From assembly GCF_000282975.1 (NCBI RefSeq), contig NZ_ALJC01000051.1:1-64000 (forward strand): DNA of 64,000 bases. The letters are read 5' to 3'. The DNA comes from Pseudomonas psychrophila HA-4 (lineage in GTDB: Bacteria; Pseudomonadota; Gammaproteobacteria; Pseudomonadales; Pseudomonadaceae). The position numbers were made by a program, and so were the translations under genes. This document shows, piece after piece, positions 29,772-40,550 of the stretch. The notes beneath the pieces are model-generated. The model was given only the letters and a program-made list of their open reading frames with translations. It searched no databases and was not told the origin of the DNA. Each line of letters starts with the position of its first letter. Position 1 is the stretch's first letter.

Positions 29772-32700
29772 CTAGTTTTTCTCGAAAGGCTTGTCGAAGG
29801 TGATTTTCGGCTCGTTCCACGGACCTTGAATGCTGTATTGCACGCTGGCAAAACGCGAGACCTGATCACCGATCAGTTTGTTGAGCAAGAACATGGCCCC
29901 ACCTGCCGCGGGCCCGCCCACCAACAGGGCAGCCAGGGGCAGGTTGTTGGTCACCGGCAGCGTCACCAGCAACTTGGCATCGACCTGGTCGGTGACCATA
30001 TTCAACGTACCCTTTAGCTCAAGGTTAGTCGACGGGCCCGTCATGAGGATCGGCGTGGTGGTGCGGTACACGCCATTGCTGGCACTCAGGAACCCCTTGA
30101 CCCGGTCGTAGCTCAAACCTTTGCCAAACAGATCCGAGAAGTCCAGCCGAAGGCGCCGGCCTATGGCGTTGAAGTTCAGCAGACCAAAAATACGCACGAC
30201 TTGAGCGCTGCCGTCCACCTCGACAAACTGACCTTTATTCAGCGTCGCATCCAGTGTGCCGGTGAACCGGTTGAGGCCAATCCAGGCCGGTGAACCCGGC
30301 CATTTACCGTCGACATCGACATGAAAATCTTCGCTGGTCACGCTTGGCGCGAAGCCCCACGCCTTCAGCACATTAGCTAGATTGCCACCGCCCAAACGGC
30401 CTTTGTACCAACTGCTACTGTTGCTCGCAGTGCCTTCCCAACCACCCGACCCCTCCAGCAATAAGCCCTTGAGGCCCAGGCTCAGGTTATTCAGATTGAT
30501 CCCGCGGCTGGTCGGACGTATGTTCAAGGACCAAGCGCCCAACAAGTCAGCCCCTTGGTAAAGCTGACGGATGATGATGTCCAGCGCCGGGATTTTGCGC
30601 GGATCGACCGAGGCCAGAGGATCCGGGGCGTTCACATCAGTGACCGACTTGGGGTCAGGGGCCGGCAGCCGGATAGTCTGCATCGTCACTCTGATAGGCG
30701 CATTCTTCGCATCCGGCAGCGTAACGGCGCCTGCGGCCTGTTTGCTGTCAATCTGTAGCCCCCAAGATGCTGCACTGCGTGTCATCTGCACGTGCACTTG
30801 GTCAAGCTGAGTGCCGAACGCGATGAGTTTTCCCACCTTAAAATCAGCACTGCTAAGCAGTTGCTTGGCGCTGCCTCCCGGGTCTTTGCCCGCATAGCGC
30901 TCGACCAGCGCCTGCCACGGGGCAACGTCCAATTCAGACAATACACCGCGAATACGCAGACCTTTGGTCGTAGGTAGCACAGGGTCGCCATCGCCCAGAA
31001 ACAACTCGCCGCGCCCCTGTTCAAACTTGCCGTTGGGTGCGGCAAAGGTCAGATTGGCCAGATCACCGTAGTCAAACCAGTAACGGCGCTCAGCCCCTTG
31101 CAAGGTCATGCGAAACACCGTATTGCGGCTTTCATTGGCTGCCAGGCCAAACGGTGCGGGCAAGTCGACGACCGCGCCTTTGAGGTTGGAACTGACCCGT
31201 AACTGACTGTCAGCGCCGTCTAGCGTGAGCTGCAACTGATAAGGCAAATTGCCAGACACCGGAATTGGCTGGTTGACCGCGAGCCAGTCAGTCAGCTTTT
31301 TAACCCCGACCTGACCGCTCGCCACCACTCGGGTACTGATTTTTCCCGGCTTACCGTCAGCAAAAATCTGCGCCGTTATCGGCTGATCGAAGGCGCGGGC
31401 GCTGATGCCTTTGCCGCTCAGCCCCTTGGCGCTGTCAAAGCGGAAGTCGCCCTTGAGTTGCGTCAACTCAAGCTCCGGCTCGCTGATTTTAAGGCGGGCT
31501 TTGTCCGTGGCGAAGTCCACCAGGATTTTCGGCTCTACGCTTTTTTCCAGAGGGATGTCGAGATCAACCCGACCTTTCAGCGAGCCCTCACCCTGCCACC
31601 CGGCAAACGTCGACTCGGTACCAATCGGCGCATCCTGCAGAATTTTCAGGCCGTCACCCAGCCCGCCGTCGAAATCCCCATCCAAAAACAGATGGCTGAT
31701 CTTGCCGGTCGGTACATGGGGAATATTGACTGCGACATTGCGCACTTGGGTGTCGAGCAACTGGCCCTTGCTGGCCATGATCCGTACACCGCTGTCCTCA
31801 ATAAAGACGTCACCAGATACATTGCGCACATGCGGCCAACCCGGCTGAAAGGCTAATTCGGCGCCATGGACCTTAAAGAACAGGCTGATATTGCGCGCCG
31901 CATCGACTGCATCGTGGTCGAGAGAGCCCTGATACTGGAAAAAGCCTTCTTCAACAGCGCCCTTGATTATCGCAGTGCTCAGCCATTCGGTAAGCGTCGG
32001 GCTCAAGACTTCGGGCAGGTATTTGGGGGTGAATCGGCCGTCACCATCGGTCAGCCCGACGCGCAGGTCCATGTAGTCTTCTTGGGAATGATCCATATGG
32101 ATGCGAATCAGGAAGTCAGCGGCAATCTTGCCCTCTTCACCCAGCACTTTTATATAGGGCGCAATCAGGGTGAAGCTGTTCTTATCCAGCGTCCATTTGA
32201 GCAAAGCGTTGGCTTGCAGGTACTGCCAAGGCTTGGCAAAGATCGGGTCCAAGTGCAGGGAAAAGTCTTTGCTGTCGAGTCGCAGTTCGCCCTTGCCCAA
32301 GTCACCGCTGATTAAACCACTGACGTTGCGCGCAGCCGGCGCACCGTGGGTGGCATTGAAGCCAACTTGCTGCAAGTTAGCGGCAAAGCTGACTTTTTGA
32401 TCGTCTGTGGCAGTGGGGCGATAGTCAGCCAGCACATTGCGCAACGTACCGGTAACACTCAGTTGGTCAATCACCTTAGCCACTGCTTCCGGCATCGGGG
32501 CCAACGAGTCCATCAAAGGCGTGATCGGCGTGAGGTCCAGATGATCGGCCTGCAAGTGCCAGCGTTCCTGCTCGGCGTCCGTCGCGGCAAACTGCTGCAA
32601 CTGCATCCGGGTTTCCCAGCGTTTATCGCCGAGGCTCATTGCCAATGAGTCGAGCACCACGTTGAAACCCTGCTTGCCTCGCTGCACCCAAGCATGCAGC

Positions 32701-33584
32701 GCAAGGTTTTCAATGGTCTTGGGTTTGCGATCTGCGTAGGCACCGCTCAGCGCAGGAGCATTCAAGCGAGCAACCGCGCTTTGCACGGTGCCCTTGCCCC
32801 AGTTAAACCAAAATTCGCCGCCTGCTTTGAGTTCAGACACTTTCCACGGCTGAATCAGGCTGGCTGGCAACCATTTCGCCCAATCACTTTGCGGCAGGCT
32901 GACATAGGCCTGGGCCGCGCCATCACGCCAGCGGCTGGCGTGTACCTGGGTCTTGAGGCTGAGCGCAACGGGCTGACCATCGGGCAAGGTTAAACGTGCA
33001 TCGAGGCGCTGATCAGACGCGCCGACGTCTAGAGTCAGCCCAACATACGTCAGGGTCAACGGCGCTTGCTTGTAGGGTTCGAGGGTGACTTGACTGTCGA
33101 GAACGGAAACCCGCGCCACGCGCTGCAATTGATTGAGCAGTTGTTCGGGGTCCAGCGGCTGGTCATCTTGGACGGGCAAGCCTTGAAGCGCCCAGTGGCC
33201 GTCCTGGCCCTGACGCAGGCTCAGATTCAGGCCGTCCAATTGAACATGAGCAAGACGAATATCGCGATTCAGTAGGCTGGCCCAAATATCAGGTACCACC
33301 TTCACTTCATCCAAACGCAGGGCACTGTTGCCCTCACCGACCATCACGTCATGCGCCAGCAGCACGGGGGCCATGCCTTTCCAACTGCCTTCGAGGCTGC
33401 CGATGGTCAACGGCATGCCCAAGGCATCGCGGGCTTTGGTCTGGACTTCCACGCGGTACTCAGCGATCAGCGGCGTCAGTTCGCGGCCCAAGCTGACGTA
33501 CAGCGCCATGACTACCAGCCCCATGGCACATAGACCGAATCCCCAGCGGGTCAGCGCGGCAAAAAAGCGTGGTAGACGCTCCAT
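29772..33584 (-). CDS. yhdP: AsmA-like envelope lipid-transport protein YhdP
   Basis: The 1270-residue protein has one N-terminal transmembrane helix (about 13-32) and then a very long beta-rich periplasmic region of DUF3971/AsmA type, as in YhdP. YhdP, with TamB and YdbH, forms bridges that move phospholipid to the outer membrane. The C-terminal AsmA-like portion with NRFTGTLDATLNKGQFVEV is clear. Length matches the family. It follows rng and precedes the nitrilase gene. Confidence 0.93.
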   Translation of the reverse strand: MERLPRFFAALTRWGFGLCAMGLVVMALYVSLGRELTPLIAEYRVEVQTKARDALGMPLTIGSLEGSWKGMAPVLLAHDVMVGEGNSALRLDEVKVVPDIWASLLNRDIRLAHVQLDGLNLSLRQGQDGHWALQGLPVQDDQPLDPEQLLNQLQRVARVSVLDSQVTLEPYKQAPLTLTYVGLTLDVGASDQRLDARLTLPDGQPVALSLKTQVHASRWRDGAAQAYVSLPQSDWAKWLPASLIQPWKVSELKAGGEFWFNWGKGTVQSAVARLNAPALSGAYADRKPKTIENLALHAWVQRGKQGFNVVLDSLAMSLGDKRWETRMQLQQFAATDAEQERWHLQADHLDLTPITPLMDSLAPMPEAVAKVIDQLSVTGTLRNVLADYRPTATDDQKVSFAANLQQVGFNATHGAPAARNVSGLISGDLGKGELRLDSKDFSLHLDPIFAKPWQYLQANALLKWTLDKNSFTLIAPYIKVLGEEGKIAADFLIRIHMDHSQEDYMDLRVGLTDGDGRFTPKYLPEVLSPTLTEWLSTAIIKGAVEEGFFQYQGSLDHDAVDAARNISLFFKVHGAELAFQPGWPHVRNVSGDVFIEDSGVRIMASKGQLLDTQVRNVAVNIPHVPTGKISHLFLDGDFDGGLGDGLKILQDAPIGTESTFAGWQGEGSLKGRVDLDIPLEKSVEPKILVDFATDKARLKISEPELELTQLKGDFRFDSAKGLSGKGISARAFDQPITAQIFADGKPGKISTRVVASGQVGVKKLTDWLAVNQPIPVSGNLPYQLQLTLDGADSQLRVSSNLKGAVVDLPAPFGLAANESRNTVFRMTLQGAERRYWFDYGDLANLTFAAPNGKFEQGRGELFLGDGDPVLPTTKGLRIRGVLSELDVAPWQALVERYAGKDPGGSAKQLLSSADFKVGKLIAFGTQLDQVHVQMTRSAASWGLQIDSKQAAGAVTLPDAKNAPIRVTMQTIRLPAPDPKSVTDVNAPDPLASVDPRKIPALDIIIRQLYQGADLLGAWSLNIRPTSRGINLNNLSLGLKGLLLEGSGGWEGTASNSSSWYKGRLGGGNLANVLKAWGFAPSVTSEDFHVDVDGKWPGSPAWIGLNRFTGTLDATLNKGQFVEVDGSAQVVRIFGLLNFNAIGRRLRLDFSDLFGKGLSYDRVKGFLSASNGVYRTTTPILMTGPSTNLELKGTLNMVTDQVDAKLLVTLPVTNNLPLAALLVGGPAAGGAMFLLNKLIGDQVSRFASVQYSIQGPWNEPKITFDKPFEKN

Positions 33585-33662
33585 GTCAGGTGGCCCCTTT
33601 AGTGATGGTCAAAGGGGCTGATAAACCGAGCCCCCTGTCGTACAGATACAACGTCAAATACT

Positions 33663-35120
33663 TCAGAGCAGTACCACGTCGTATTGTTCCTGCGAGTACA
33701 TGGTTTCGACCTGAAAACGAATCGTCCGGCCAATAAACCCTTCCAGTTCTGCAACGTTGCCTGATTCTTCGTCCAGCAAGCGATCAACAACTCTCTGGCT
33801 GGCTAATACACGATAGCCAACGGCTTGATAGGCGCGGGCCTCACGGAGAATTTCACGGAAGATTTCGTAGCAAATGGTTTCAGGAGTTTTCAGTTTGCCG
33901 CGGCCCTGGCAGCACACGCAGGGTTCGCACAGCACCTGTTCCAGGCTTTCACGGGTACGTTTGCGGGTCATTTGCACCAGGCCCAACTCGGTTATCCCGA
34001 TGATGTTGGTCTTGGCATGGTCGCGTTCGAGCTGTTTTTCGAGGGTCCGCAGCACCTGACGCTGGTGCTCTTCATCTTCCATGTCGATGAAGTCAATGAT
34101 GATAATGCCGCCCAGATTGCGCAGGCGCAGTTGCCGGGCAATGGCGGTGGCGGCTTCGAGGTTGGTCTTGAAGATGGTTTCTTCGAGGTTGCGATGACCG
34201 ACAAACGCGCCGGTATTGACGTCGATGGTGGTCATGGCTTCTGCCGGATCGACCACCAGATAGCCACCCGACTTGAGCGGAACCTTGCGGTCCAGTGCTT
34301 TCTGGATTTCGCCTTCCACGCCGTACAGGTCGAAAATAGGCCGCTCGCCAGGGTAATGCTCAAGGCGGTCAGCGATTTCCGGCATCAGTTCAGCCACAAA
34401 TTGAGTGGTTTTCTGGAAGGTTTCACGCGAATCGATACGGATTTTTTCGATCTTGGGGCTGACCAGATCGCGCAGGGTGCGCAGCGCCAGGCCCAAGTCT
34501 TCGTAGATCACACTCGGAGCGCCAGCGGTTTTGATCTGCAAACCAATCTGGTCCCACAGGCGGCGCAGGTAGCGAATGTCCATCAGGATTTCATCCGCAC
34601 CGGCACCTTCGGCTGCCGTGCGCAAGATAAAACCGCCCGCTTCCTTAATGCCTTCTTGAGCCACGCAGTCGCTGACCACCTGTTTGAGACGTTCACGTTC
34701 GGCTTCGTCTTCGATTTTCAGCGAAATGCCGACATGCGCTGTACGCGGCATGTACACCAGATAACGCGAAGGTATCGAGAGTTGGGTCGTCAGACGCGCG
34801 CCCTTTGAGGCAATCGGGTCTTTGGTGACTTGCACCACCAGGCTTTGGCCTTCGTGCACCAGTGCGCTGATGCTCTCAACGGCCTGGCCTTCACGCAGGG
34901 AAATTTCGGAAGCGTGAATAAAAGCTGCGCGGTCCAGTCCGATATCGACAAAGGCGGCCTGCATGCCAGGTAAAACCCGGACCACCTTGCCTTTATAAAT
35001 GTTGCCAACAATGCCACGGCGCTGGGTACGCTCGACATGCACCTCTTGCAGAACACCGTTCTCTACCACCGCCACGCGCGATTCCATCGGCGTGATGTTG
35101 ATCAGGATCTCTTCACTCAT
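33663..35120 (-). CDS. rng: Ribonuclease G
   Basis: This endoribonuclease of the RNase E/G family matures the 5' end of 16S rRNA and cleaves some mRNAs. The 485-residue product has an N-terminal S1 domain (VGNIYKGKVVRVLPGMQAAF), the catalytic DFIDME region and the Zn-link CEPCVCCQGRGKLKT. It lacks the long C-terminal scaffold of RNase E. I start at MSEEILINITP; nine residues upstream in frame are unlike the family. Confidence 0.95.
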   Translation of the reverse strand: MSEEILINITPMESRVAVVENGVLQEVHVERTQRRGIVGNIYKGKVVRVLPGMQAAFVDIGLDRAAFIHASEISLREGQAVESISALVHEGQSLVVQVTKDPIASKGARLTTQLSIPSRYLVYMPRTAHVGISLKIEDEAERERLKQVVSDCVAQEGIKEAGGFILRTAAEGAGADEILMDIRYLRRLWDQIGLQIKTAGAPSVIYEDLGLALRTLRDLVSPKIEKIRIDSRETFQKTTQFVAELMPEIADRLEHYPGERPIFDLYGVEGEIQKALDRKVPLKSGGYLVVDPAEAMTTIDVNTGAFVGHRNLEETIFKTNLEAATAIARQLRLRNLGGIIIIDFIDMEDEEHQRQVLRTLEKQLERDHAKTNIIGITELGLVQMTRKRTRESLEQVLCEPCVCCQGRGKLKTPETICYEIFREILREARAYQAVGYRVLASQRVVDRLLDEESGNVAELEGFIGRTIRFQVETMYSQEQYDVVLL

Positions 35121-35177
35121 GGCTGGGTCTCGTTCAGGCGTCATCACATTAGTGCCAAGTCACGTAGGGCGCGGTGT

Positions 35178-35783
35178 TCAGCGCACGGTAAGGTTTTGCC
35201 AGCAAGGTATGCCAAATTGCCCAAGCAGGTCTGCGGTTTCGCAGACGGGCAATCCCACAACCCCGGAATAGCTGCCATTGAGGCCGGCCACAAACACTGC
35301 GCCTAACCCCTGAATAGCGTAGCCACCGGCTTTATCTTGCGGTTCTCCGCTGGCCCAATAGAGGGCAGCTTCTTGCTGGCTGATACTTCTAAAACTGACC
35401 CGGCTACGCACCACTCGGGTTTCGCAGCGCTCGGCCTCAATAATGGCAATGGCGGTCAATACTTCATGCTCCCGGCCAGATAACGCCATGAGCATAGCCA
35501 AGGCATCCGCTTCGTCGACCGGTTTACCGAGAATCTGCTCATCCAGCACCACGGCCGTGTCGGCGCCCAAGACACAACATACAGCGCCAGGGGTCGATGT
35601 CAGCAGTTGCTCACGCCCGGCCCGGGCCTTTTCTCGCGCTAGGCGCTCGACATAGGCCGTAGGGGGTTCGTCAGGGAGAGGGGCTTCATCAATCGAGGCA
35701 CTGACCACACTAAACGGCACGCCGATTTGAGTCAGTAACTCGCGTCGGCGCGGTGAGCCAGAGGCCAGAAAAAGCGGAGTCAT
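35178..35783 (-). CDS. maf: Maf-like nucleotide pyrophosphatase
   Basis: The 201-residue Maf/YhdE-type house-cleaning enzyme hydrolyses dTTP, UTP and modified pyrimidine nucleotides. The signature [12 protein letters not shown] is at the N-terminus and [17 protein letters not shown] in the middle. I start at MTPLFLASG, preceded by GGGAG, because the longer frame adds 40 unconserved residues and crosses into the mreD gap. It lies between mreD and rng, as in many gammaproteobacteria. Confidence 0.93.
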   Translation of the reverse strand: MTPLFLASGSPRRRELLTQIGVPFSVVSASIDEAPLPDEPPTAYVERLAREKARAGREQLLTSTPGAVCCVLGADTAVVLDEQILGKPVDEADALAMLMALSGREHEVLTAIAIIEAERCETRVVRSRVSFRSISQQEAALYWASGEPQDKAGGYAIQGLGAVFVAGLNGSYSGVVGLPVCETADLLGQFGIPCWQNLTVR

Positions 35784-35835
35784 CAAGACATCTCCCTGTC
35801 GAGGTGCACAAACCAGGAAATGGCTCGCGATTGCA

Positions 35836-36324
35836 TTAATTGATTTTGAAACGTCGGCGCAACCCACGCAGTCCGTAACTGACCCACGGCCAGAGCAACG
35901 CACTGACCAATGCAGGCAATACCAGCGCCAGAGTGGGCTGACGATTACCGGTCAAGGCGCTAAGCCATAGCTGAGCCAATTGAGCCAAACCAAAAATCAC
36001 CAGTATGACCAGGCTTTGCTGCCACATTGGGAACGTACGCAGGCGCTGCTGAAGTGACAACACCAAAAAGGTGATGAGGGCCAGAATCAAGGCGTTCTGC
36101 CCAAGCAAAGTGCCATACAACACGTCTTCTGTCAGGCCCAGGCACCAAGCGGTGACCATGCCTACTTTGTGCGGCAAGGCCAGCGCCCAGAACGCCAGCA
36201 ACAAAGCCAGCCACAATGGGCGCAGAACTTCCATGAACTGCGGCAACGGAGAAACGCTGAGCAACAGGCCAATGGCAAATGTCAGCCAGACAATCCAGCC
36301 ATTTCGCGAATGATTACCCGCCAT
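35836..36324 (-). CDS. mreD: Rod shape-determining protein MreD
   Basis: The 162-residue protein has about five hydrophobic helices and is an inner-membrane partner of MreC in the elongasome that positions lateral wall synthesis. It starts at the base where mreC stops (ATG overlap). [14 protein letters not shown] and [17 protein letters not shown] are typical family segments. Confidence 0.93.
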   Translation of the reverse strand: MAGNHSRNGWIVWLTFAIGLLLSVSPLPQFMEVLRPLWLALLLAFWALALPHKVGMVTAWCLGLTEDVLYGTLLGQNALILALITFLVLSLQQRLRTFPMWQQSLVILVIFGLAQLAQLWLSALTGNRQPTLALVLPALVSALLWPWVSYGLRGLRRRFKIN

Positions 36325-37394
36325 TATTGCCTCTCCCGAGTAGTGGCCGGCGCAGCGGCTGGCGGCTTGGCTGCGGCAGGAGCTGGTTTTTTCACAACCT
36401 TGTGCTCAGCCGCAGCCGGGGCAGGCGCCACAGCAGTGGCGGCAGCTGGCGCAGCCGTTGCAGGCACGGAGGTGACAGGTTTAGGCACCGTTGCAGGAAC
36501 AATCGGTGGTGCTTCGCCCTTTTGCTCAGCCTCTTGGGCTTGAGCCGCATCATTAGCGCGTTCTTCCGGGGTTCGGCTGTCACTGAATACCAGCAACAAA
36601 TAACGGCTGCGATTCAAGGCGGCGGTCGGAACGGCGCGCACGATGGCGAATGGCTGGCCAGAGTCATGAATGACTTCTTTCACGGTCGCTACCGGGTAAC
36701 CGGCCGGGAATCGCTGGCCCAAACCAGAGCTGACCAACAAGTCGCCCTCTTTGATGTCGGCCGTGTCGGCCACGTGACGCAGTTCGAGGCGCTCAGGATT
36801 GCCAGTGCCACTGGCAATCGCGCGCAGACCGTTGCGGTTAACCTGCACCGGGATGCTGTGGGTGGTGTCGGTGAGCAGCAGTACACGCGAGGTGTAGGGC
36901 ATCAGCTCAACCACCTGGCCCATCAACCCGCGAGCATCGAGTACCGGCTGCCCCAGCACTACACCGTCGCGCTCACCCTTGTTGATGATGATGCGGTGGG
37001 TAAAGGGATTGGGGTCCATACCGATCAATTCGGCCACTTCTACCTTTTCGTTGACCAACGCGGAGGAATTCAGCAACTCGCGCAGGCGAACGTTCTGCTC
37101 GGTCAAGGCGGCCAGCTTTTGCATACGGCCTTGAAGCAGAAGGTTTTCAGTTTTGAGTTTTTCGTTTTCAGCCGCCAGTTCAGTGCGACTGCCGAATTGG
37201 CTGGCAACCCCCTGAAACAGGCGTTGCGGCAAATCGGTAATCCAATACGTCTGCATCAGCACCAGCGACATTTGACTGCGTACTGGCTTGAGCAACGTAA
37301 AGCGGGCATCGACCACCATCAGCGCGACCGATAGCACGACTAGCACTAGAAAGCGCACGCCCAATGAGGGGCCTTTGGAGAAGAGCGGTTTAAT
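36324..37394 (-). CDS. mreC: Rod shape-determining protein MreC, apparent ATT start
   Basis: This bitopic membrane protein linking MreB to periplasmic wall synthesis has a transmembrane helix, a coiled coil (about residues 70-110) and beta-domains, then a long Pro/Ala-rich tail. Counted from ATT at 37394 it has 356 aa and begins (I)KPLFSKGPSLGVR, which lines up with the first residues MKPIFSRGPSL of E. coli MreC. GGAGGA lies 7 bases before the ATT. No ATG, GTG or TTG lies in frame between the upstream stop (37419-37421) and ATT. The first standard start, TTG at 37364, would remove ten conserved residues. Confidence 0.9.
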   Translation of the reverse strand: MKPLFSKGPSLGVRFLVLVVLSVALMVVDARFTLLKPVRSQMSLVLMQTYWITDLPQRLFQGVASQFGSRTELAAENEKLKTENLLLQGRMQKLAALTEQNVRLRELLNSSALVNEKVEVAELIGMDPNPFTHRIIINKGERDGVVLGQPVLDARGLMGQVVELMPYTSRVLLLTDTTHSIPVQVNRNGLRAIASGTGNPERLELRHVADTADIKEGDLLVSSGLGQRFPAGYPVATVKEVIHDSGQPFAIVRAVPTAALNRSRYLLLVFSDSRTPEERANDAAQAQEAEQKGEAPPIVPATVPKPVTSVPATAAPAAATAVAPAPAAAEHKVVKKPAPAAAKPPAAAPATTRERQ

Positions 37395-37479
37395 AGGCCG
37401 CTCCTCCGGGGCAAGTGTTCAATGTATTCATACGGCGTCAAAGCGGCCTGGATGAAGATTGACAGAAGATAAACGCCAA

Positions 37480-37505
37480 AAGGCAGCACTGCAAAGTGCT
37501 ACCTT
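37480..37505 (-). terminator. Hairpin between mreB and mreC
   Basis: AAGGCAGCACT (37480-37490) pairs with AGTGCTACCTT (37495-37505), one mismatch, around GCAA. On the minus strand it follows the mreB stop by about 32 bases and ends in a T-rich stretch (TTGGCGTTT). It could lower transcription of mreCD relative to mreB. Confidence 0.55.
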
Positions 37506-37537
37506 CTGGTGATAACCATAGGACTGCACCAACGATC

Positions 37538-38587
<1,050 letters not shown>

Positions 38588-38785
38588 CTAGGCAACGCGT
38601 GGGTAAAAAAGTGCGGCAAACTCTAACAACGACAGGGATTTTGGGCAAGGCGCCAATATGTTAAATTGACCGCTTTTCCGTGCACCAACCCCCACAATCG
38701 CGGCCATATGACCGTAGAAATGCGGTAGTGTTCCGACAATCTAACACACGGATAGCATCCGTCCTGTTTTCCACTGGAGAATCCC

Positions 38786-39073
38786 ATGGCGCTTGAACGC
38801 TCCGACGTGGAAAAAATCGCACATTTGGCCCGTCTGGGTCTCAATGATGCCGATATCCCACGCACCACCGAAGCCCTTAATAGCATTCTGGGGCTGATTG
38901 ATCAGATGCAGGCTGTCGACACCAACGGCATCGAGCCTCTGGCCCACCCACTGGAAGCCAGCCAGCGCCTGCGCGCAGACGTCGTGACTGAAAGCAATCA
39001 TCGCGAGGCTTACCAGTCCATCGCACCAGCGGTCGAAAACGGCCTCTATCTGGTTCCGAAAGTCATCGAGTAA
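38786..39073 (+). CDS. gatC: Aspartyl/glutamyl-tRNA amidotransferase subunit C
   Basis: This 95-residue small subunit of GatCAB stabilises GatA. It starts [19 protein letters not shown], with a typical GGAG ribosome-binding site. GatCAB amidates Glu-tRNA(Gln) and/or Asp-tRNA(Asn). It leads gatCAB and is divergent from mreB. Confidence 0.96.
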   Translation: MALERSDVEKIAHLARLGLNDADIPRTTEALNSILGLIDQMQAVDTNGIEPLAHPLEASQRLRADVVTESNHREAYQSIAPAVENGLYLVPKVIE

Positions 39074-39088
39074 AGGGAAAGAGCCTGC

Positions 39089-40540
39089 ATGCATCAATTG
39101 ACTCTGGCCGAGATCGCCCGCGGACTCGCCGATAAAAAGTTTTCTTCCGAAGAACTGACCAAGACGTTGCTCGCGCGTATCGCGCAGCTCGATCCTCAGC
39201 TCAATAGCTTCATCACACTCACCGAAGACCTTGCGCTAGAACAGGCCAAGGCCGCTGACGCACGTCGCGCCAACGGTGAAACCGGCGCATTGCTGGGCGC
39301 GCCGATCGCGCACAAAGACCTGTTTTGCACCCAGGGCGTGCGTACCAGCTGTGGCTCGAAGATGCTCGACAACTTCAAGGCACCGTACGACGCCACCGTA
39401 GTGGCCAAGCTTGCCGCGGCGGGCGCGGTCAGCCTGGGCAAGACCAACATGGACGAGTTCGCGATGGGCTCGGCCAACGAATCGAGCTACTACGGCGCAG
39501 TCAAAAACCCGTGGAATCTTGAGCATGTACCCGGTGGTTCGTCAGGGGGTTCGGCCGCAGCCGTTGCCGCTCGTCTGTTACCGGCAGCCACCGGCACCGA
39601 TACCGGCGGCTCGATTCGCCAACCGGCAGCACTGACCAACCTCACCGGTCTGAAACCGACGTACGGTCGTGTTTCGCGCTGGGGCATGATCGCTTATGCC
39701 TCAAGCCTAGATCAGGGCGGTCCGTTGGCACGCACGGCCGAAGACTGCGCCATTTTGTTGCAAGGCATGGCGGGCTTTGACCCTCAAGACTCCACCAGCA
39801 TCGACGAGCCGGTCCCGGACTTCAGCGCCAACCTCAATGGTTCGCTCAAAGGGCTGCGTATCGGTGTCCCGAGTGAATTCTTCAGCGAAGGCCTCGACCC
39901 GCGCATTGCCGAGTTGGTGCATAACAGCATCAAAGAGCTCGAAAAGCTCGGTGCCGTGATCAAGACCATCAGCCTGCCAAACATGCAGCACGCGATTCCT
40001 GCGTACTACGTGATCGCGCCAGCCGAAGCGTCCTCCAACCTGTCGCGTTTTGACGGCGTGCGCTTCGGCCATCGCTGCGAAGACCCGAAAGACCTGACCG
40101 ACTTGTACAAGCGCTCGCGCGCCGAAGGCTTTGGCCCGGAAGTGCAACGCCGGATTCTGGTCGGTGCCTACGCCCTCTCGGCGGGTTACTACGACGCCTA
40201 CTACCTGCAAGCGCAAAAAATCCGTCGTCTGATCAAAAACGACTTCATGGCCGCCTTCAACGAAGTCGACATCATCCTCGGCCCAACCACGCCTAACCCG
40301 GCCTGGAAAATCGGCGCTAAAAACAGCGACCCGGTTTCTGCCTATTTGGAAGACGTGTACACCATTACCGCCAACCTCGCGGGCCTGCCTGGCCTGTCGA
40401 TGCCAGCCGGTTTTGTCGATGGCTTGCCAGTCGGCGTGCAGTTGCTTGCGCCTTACTTCCAGGAAGGTCGCTTGCTCAATGTCGCTCACCAGTATCAGTT
40501 GAACACTGACTGGCACACGCGCTCACCTGCTGGCTTCTGA
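39089..40540 (+). CDS. gatA: Aspartyl/glutamyl-tRNA amidotransferase subunit A
   Basis: The glutaminase subunit of GatCAB releases ammonia that is channelled to GatB. It is a 483-residue amidase-signature enzyme with the Ser-cisSer-Lys triad at Lys76 (IAHKDLF), Ser151 (GGSSGGS) and Ser175 ([10 protein letters not shown]). It is 15 bases after gatC and 10 before gatB. Confidence 0.97.
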   Translation: MHQLTLAEIARGLADKKFSSEELTKTLLARIAQLDPQLNSFITLTEDLALEQAKAADARRANGETGALLGAPIAHKDLFCTQGVRTSCGSKMLDNFKAPYDATVVAKLAAAGAVSLGKTNMDEFAMGSANESSYYGAVKNPWNLEHVPGGSSGGSAAAVAARLLPAATGTDTGGSIRQPAALTNLTGLKPTYGRVSRWGMIAYASSLDQGGPLARTAEDCAILLQGMAGFDPQDSTSIDEPVPDFSANLNGSLKGLRIGVPSEFFSEGLDPRIAELVHNSIKELEKLGAVIKTISLPNMQHAIPAYYVIAPAEASSNLSRFDGVRFGHRCEDPKDLTDLYKRSRAEGFGPEVQRRILVGAYALSAGYYDAYYLQAQKIRRLIKNDFMAAFNEVDIILGPTTPNPAWKIGAKNSDPVSAYLEDVYTITANLAGLPGLSMPAGFVDGLPVGVQLLAPYFQEGRLLNVAHQYQLNTDWHTRSPAGF

Positions 40541-40550
40541 GGAGAAACAT

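Noticed and set aside
33825..34808. 327-codon plus-strand frame opposite rng
   Set aside because: Phe/Asp/His-rich antisense composition with no domain; rng fully explains the region.
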